Shown here: one piece after another, positions 42,491 through 44,989 of the stretch
Position numbering within the stretch: position 1 is the first letter of the stretch
Layout of the letters: each line of letters opens with the position of its first letter
Source of the DNA: Nitrospirota bacterium
GTDB lineage: Bacteria; Nitrospirota; Thermodesulfovibrionia; Thermodesulfovibrionales; UBA1546
Direction: 5' to 3'
Length of the DNA stretch: 44,989 bases
NCBI GenBank assembly: GCA_016212165.1
Contig: JACRGY010000025.1
Span: 1 to 44,989 of the forward strand
Made by a program: the position numbers and the translations under genes
The notes under the pieces: generated by a model
Databases searched by the model: none
The model's input: the letters and a program-made list of their open reading frames with translations, nothing else
Told to the model about the DNA's origin: nothing

Positions 42491-42574
42491 TGTCATTCCC
42501 GAAGTCCTTAATCGGGAATCCAGTCTTTCGAGTAGTTGCAATGTCTCTGGATACCCGCCTTCGCGGGTATGACA
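42491..42574. repeat. REP/MITE-like palindromic element, TGTCATTCCCG type
   Basis: TGTCATTCCCG (42491-42501) pairs with CGGGTATGACA (42564-42574), one mismatch. Inner GGGAATCCAG pairs with CTGGATACCC, one mismatch. There is a CCCGCC-TTCG-CGGG hairpin near one end. Elements of this TGTCATTCCCG...CGGGAATGACA type are widespread in bacteria. It lies between secD and yajC. Confidence 0.8.
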
Positions 42575-42606
42575 ACTTTTTACGAGTTTGTCAACTTTAA
42601 AGCGAA

Positions 42607-42939
42607 TCAATCTTCCTCTGAAGCAGGCCTGACTGCTGCAATATATCCCTTCCCTAACTTTACTTTTACATTCTCCGCGACTTTCAGCGTAATGGTATTT
42701 GTCCCAACTGCCTCGACAACAGCATATATCCCGCCCGAGGTGATGACTTTATCGCCTTTCTTCAGGTTCTCCAGCATCTGCCTGTGTTCCTTGGCTTTTT
42801 TCTGCTGAGGCCTTATGAGGAGAAAATAAAATATAACAAATATCAATATCAGCGGTAAAAAGGACTGAAGCATTGACCCTCCGCCCTGTGCCCCTGCATC
42901 CCCACCCGGTGCCATTGCCCATGCTATATCTGAAAACAT
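42607..42939 (-). CDS. yajC: Preprotein translocase accessory subunit YajC
   Basis: A 110-residue protein: a short Gly/Gln-rich N-terminus, a single helix (LPLILIFVIFYFLLIRPQQKK) and a cytoplasmic domain with KGDKVITSGGIYAVVE, the family signature. It forms a complex with SecDF. AGGAGGT ribosome site precedes the ATG. 200 bases including a REP-like element separate it from secD, unlike the usual tight spacing. Confidence 0.95.
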   Translation of the reverse strand: MFSDIAWAMAPGGDAGAQGGGSMLQSFLPLILIFVIFYFLLIRPQQKKAKEHRQMLENLKKGDKVITSGGIYAVVEAVGTNTITLKVAENVKVKLGKGYIAAVRPASEED

Positions 42940-43036
42940 ATCACACCTCCTGCAAAAGTTTGGCTATTATACTAAACATTTACGCCTTATTTAATCAAGG
43001 CTATCGGAAAAACTACTATAGGCAGGGCATAGTGTT

Positions 43037-43061
43037 TGAGCGGCTTATTTTGCCGATAATC
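43037..43061 (+). repeat. Half copy of family A stem-loop element
   Basis: Twenty-five bases (starting TGAGCGGCTTATTTTGCC) match 39752-39776 with only two differences. The right half of the element is missing. It lies between the DUF401 gene and yajC. Confidence 0.7.
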
Positions 43062-43075
43062 GCTCCAACCAAGCT

Positions 43076-44266
43076 CTATCTTAAAATCAGATATTCTGTA
43101 ACAGCAACTAAAAAAACAATGCTCCCTGCCGGGATTATCTTCTTGTACACGCCCCACATGTCTGCCTTGAAATATTCCCTTGTGAGCACAAGGCAGATGT
43201 GGACAGGAGAAAGCAGGACCCCGAAAAAACCTGAAGCAAATGCAAATGAAATTACGCCTATGGACGGCTCACCGGCAATACTCATGATAAGCGGAAACGT
43301 GCTTCCGACAAAGCCTACGGTTATGCCTGTCAGAAGGCCGGTTGCAAACGGCAGGAGGAAGAGTATGGGCGTAAACGGAATCCCTTTTGATGTCAGAAAA
43401 CCGCTCAGATTTTTTACCGCGCCTGACGCCTCCATTGTTTCCTTAAACAGCATAATGCCGATGATAAGCACAAGCACATCCATTGACAGGCCGTGTTTCA
43501 ATACTCTGATGATGCCCCTTGCGTTAAATCTGTAAAATATAAAGAGAGCAATGATTACAAGCAGCAGGGCATAATGGAGCTCCAGATGGAAAATAACAAC
43601 GAGCAGGAGCACTAAGGCTATAGGGATAAAACTCAGAAGCCCTTTTTTTGATACTCCCTCAGCCACCGGGAATGTGCCTGAAGCATTGCGCATGCCGAAG
43701 ATAAGCCCTGTTATCACAATAAAAAAGGCATAAGCTGTATTTGCGATGATAAGGTTTCTTAATTCCATGCCGGATACAGCCGCGGCAAGGAGGATTCCCG
43801 GATATAGCGGAAGTATATACTCCCATGGATGCCTGAACCAGTAATTTATGAAGGCCTTTTCTTCCTGTGACATTTTCATGCCTTTTGTAGATTCGTCAAC
43901 CATGGGCGCTGAAAAATATGCGCCTCCGATAGACGGCAAAAGCCCTATCAGGACAGGCATTGATACTATTACTGCTTTTTTCTTCAGCAGCAGGGCCTTT
44001 GATGCCTTCATCATATCTGACAGGACATCCTTTTCTCTCAGTATTAATTCAAAGCTCTTTATCATGGTCAGGGCAAGCGCAAGTTTTATCGTTACCTTGT
44101 CAATAAATGTATTTTTTATTGTAGAGAATATGGCCTGGGGCGGCATCATGTACAAAAAAACAAGCAGGCCGGAGGCCATGAGCATTACATAACCGATATT
44201 CAATTTCCTTCTGAGGAGGATAAGGATAAAGATAAATACAGCCGCGATTTTTAAGATGTCAGGCAT
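43076..44266 (-). CDS. DUF401 family integral membrane protein
   Basis: A 396-residue protein with about eleven hydrophobic helices. The central segment MPVLIGLLPSIGGAYFSAPMVDE (split) and the following YWFRHPWEYILPLYPGI are characteristic of DUF401, a transporter-like family of unknown substrate related to the ion transporter superfamily. It is divergent from rpmH, with a TATAAT box five bases before the ATG. No partner genes identify the substrate. Confidence 0.85.
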   Translation of the reverse strand: MPDILKIAAVFIFILILLRRKLNIGYVMLMASGLLVFLYMMPPQAIFSTIKNTFIDKVTIKLALALTMIKSFELILREKDVLSDMMKASKALLLKKKAVIVSMPVLIGLLPSIGGAYFSAPMVDESTKGMKMSQEEKAFINYWFRHPWEYILPLYPGILLAAAVSGMELRNLIIANTAYAFFIVITGLIFGMRNASGTFPVAEGVSKKGLLSFIPIALVLLLVVIFHLELHYALLLVIIALFIFYRFNARGIIRVLKHGLSMDVLVLIIGIMLFKETMEASGAVKNLSGFLTSKGIPFTPILFLLPFATGLLTGITVGFVGSTFPLIMSIAGEPSIGVISFAFASGFFGVLLSPVHICLVLTREYFKADMWGVYKKIIPAGSIVFLVAVTEYLILR

Positions 44267-44271
44267 CCTGA

Positions 44272-44277
44272 ATTATA
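44272..44277 (-). promoter_or_regulatory. -10 box of a probably leaderless DUF401 transcript
   Basis: A perfect TATAAT on the minus strand followed by TCAGG and then the ATG at 44266. AGG could act as a minimal ribosome site if the real start of transcription lies further upstream. Confidence 0.4.
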
Positions 44278-44296
44278 ACATCTGCAACCCTCAAAC

Positions 44297-44326
44297 TTGA
44301 CTTTATTTTCATCAAAAGATTATACT
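44297..44326 (+). promoter_or_regulatory. Promoter of the rpmH-yidD-yidC operon
   Basis: TTGACT (44297-44302; 5/6), an 18-base spacer and TATACT (44321-44326; 5/6). The ATG of rpmH is 20 bases downstream, after a CGGAGAAAG ribosome site. Confidence 0.75.
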
Positions 44327-44345
44327 TTCCTTTCGGAGAAAGACT

Positions 44346-44486
44346 ATGGGAACATATACTACATACAATCCTCACAAGAAAAAAAGGAAACGCACGCACG
44401 GCTTCCTTGAACGCATGAGTTCAAAGGGAGGACAGAAGACCCTTCAGAGGAGAAGGGCCAAGGGCAGGAAAAAGTTAAGTGTGTGA
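44346..44486 (+). CDS. rpmH: Ribosomal protein L34
   Basis: A 46-residue protein: [20 protein letters not shown], then a [26 protein letters not shown] tail (split here for length). The THGFLERM and [10 protein letters not shown] segments are the L34 signature. A large-subunit protein that classically begins the rpmH-rnpA-yidD-yidC operon at the origin region. Here rnpA does not follow. Confidence 0.95.
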   Translation: MGTYTTYNPHKKKRKRTHGFLERMSSKGGQKTLQRRRAKGRKKLSV

Positions 44487-44616
44487 TGTGCGGGCGCTTG
44501 TTGTAAGATTAGCGCTGACGCAGATACAAAGCTTAAGAGCCTCTTAACAACGCGCAGTACCTTAATGCCTTCGAGATAAAGCTGCCCAGGGCGGATAAAA
44601 ACACAGGTCAGGTGAA
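44487..44616 (+). other. 130-base gap where rnpA is expected
   Basis: Between rpmH and yidD most bacteria encode the RNase P protein (about 110-130 residues). Here only 130 bases separate the two. The plus-strand frames have stops or yield only short peptides (the longest, from a GTG at 44488, is about 19 codons). No RNxxKR-type RnpA motif can be read. There is also no tRNA or evident terminator. Confidence 0.75.
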
Positions 44617-44829
44617 ATGATGAAGAAGATATTGTCAACGGCCATAAAAGCGTATAGGTATTTGCTTTCGCCGCTGCTCCCTAATGCCTGCAGGTTCACT
44701 CCTACGTGTTCTGAATACTCGGCAGAGGCAATAGAGAAATACGGCGCAGTGAAAGGCTCTTGTCTGTCAATAAAAAGGATTTCAAGGTGCCATCCGTTCC
44801 ATAGCGGCGGATACGACCCTGTGAGATAA
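44617..44829 (+). CDS. yidD: Membrane protein insertion efficiency factor YidD
   Basis: A 70-residue protein: an N-terminal amphipathic helix (STAIKAYRYLLSPLLP), then the signature CRFTPTCSEYSAEAI with two cysteines, and the ending RCHPFHSGGYDPV. It assists YidC in inserting membrane proteins. A CAGGTGAA ribosome site is upstream. It is six bases before yidC. Confidence 0.95.
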   Translation: MMKKILSTAIKAYRYLLSPLLPNACRFTPTCSEYSAEAIEKYGAVKGSCLSIKRISRCHPFHSGGYDPVR

Positions 44830-44835
44830 CCAGCC

Positions 44836-44989
44836 ATGAATATGGACAAAAGAACACTTATCGCCATAATACTTTCAATAATCGTTCTTGTCGGGTACCA
44901 GTATTTTTTTGTGAAACCCGTGCCTCCAAAACCGGTAAAAGAGCAGGCAAAGACAGCGCAGGGAGAAGAGAAAAGGCAGGAGGCTGCAA
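44836..44989 (+). CDS. yidC: Membrane protein insertase YidC, N-terminal fragment
   Basis: Fifty-one codons to the window edge: MNMDKRTLIAIILSIIVLV, then GYQYFFVKP and a Lys/Gln/Glu-rich segment. The DKRTLIAIILSI-x-VLx-GYQYFF start is typical of the first helix of Gram-negative YidC, which is followed by a large periplasmic domain. The presence of this first helix supports a didermic cell. The rest lies outside the window. Confidence 0.92.
   Translation, partial: MNMDKRTLIAIILSIIVLVGYQYFFVKPVPPKPVKEQAKTAQGEEKRQEAA

Overview
This window looks like a chromosomal segment of a Gram-negative, mid-GC anaerobe-like bacterium. I infer Nitrospirota or a close neighbour of Desulfobacterota. The reasons are the yajC-secD-secF-recJ-relA/spoT order, the haem-c and DsbC-type envelope proteins, the type IV pilus genes, and many PEGA/TPR/FN3 proteins. 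No marker gene fixes the taxonomy. I see no prophage, no insertion sequence with a transposase and no CRISPR array.

Layout. 1-3012: the tail of a membrane protein, then a short plus-strand operon with an operator-like palindrome at its promoter (small protein, ChrB-type chromate-resistance protein, small conserved protein, MFS transporter). 3202-5499: a periplasmic cytochrome c and a NodI/NodJ-like ABC exporter whose two genes are separated by a large stem-loop element. 5572-11896: a TPR/membrane protein, threonine ammonia-lyase, a DUF922-type predicted secreted protease, an unknown protein, and trpE-trpG with a 173-base imperfect palindrome between them. 12038-12190: tRNA-Gly and tRNA-Cys. 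12245-23052: a tightly packed minus-strand run of ROK kinase, signal peptidase I, a small membrane protein, ribE, ribBA, FHA-GAF-adenylate cyclase, PP2C phosphatase, Ser/Thr kinase with PEGA repeats, and a TPR-PEGA-FN3 protein. 23210-24669: rpsU and murA. 24890-26801: a DsbC-like protein carrying an extra CXXCH motif, a DUF4258/DUF2283-like pair and a coiled-coil envelope protein. 26807-35594: a minus-strand pilus operon (pilY1, then fimT, pilV, pilW and pilX-type minor pilins, then an Ig-like lipoprotein). 35783-42939: relA/spoT, recJ, secF, secD, yajC. 43076-44989: a DUF401 membrane protein, divergent from rpmH, yidD and the start of yidC. No rnpA gene lies between rpmH and yidD.

The most interesting signal is repetitive. 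Degenerate tandem arrays of 7- or 8-base units occur throughout. In the pilus operon they lie inside or at the very start of four genes, mostly between the start codon and the hydrophobic signal segment. Because 7 and 8 are not multiples of three, loss or gain of a unit would shift the reading frame, so these are candidate contingency (phase-variation) loci for the pilus tip. Similar arrays lie in the signal or leader regions of the DsbC-like and TPR-PEGA-FN3 proteins, and in linkers of RecJ and TrpE.

Separately, at least two families of long stem-loop elements occupy gene gaps. Six genes have a TATAAT-like box 5-7 bases before the start codon, suggesting leaderless transcripts. All functional assignments come from reading motifs; no database search was run.
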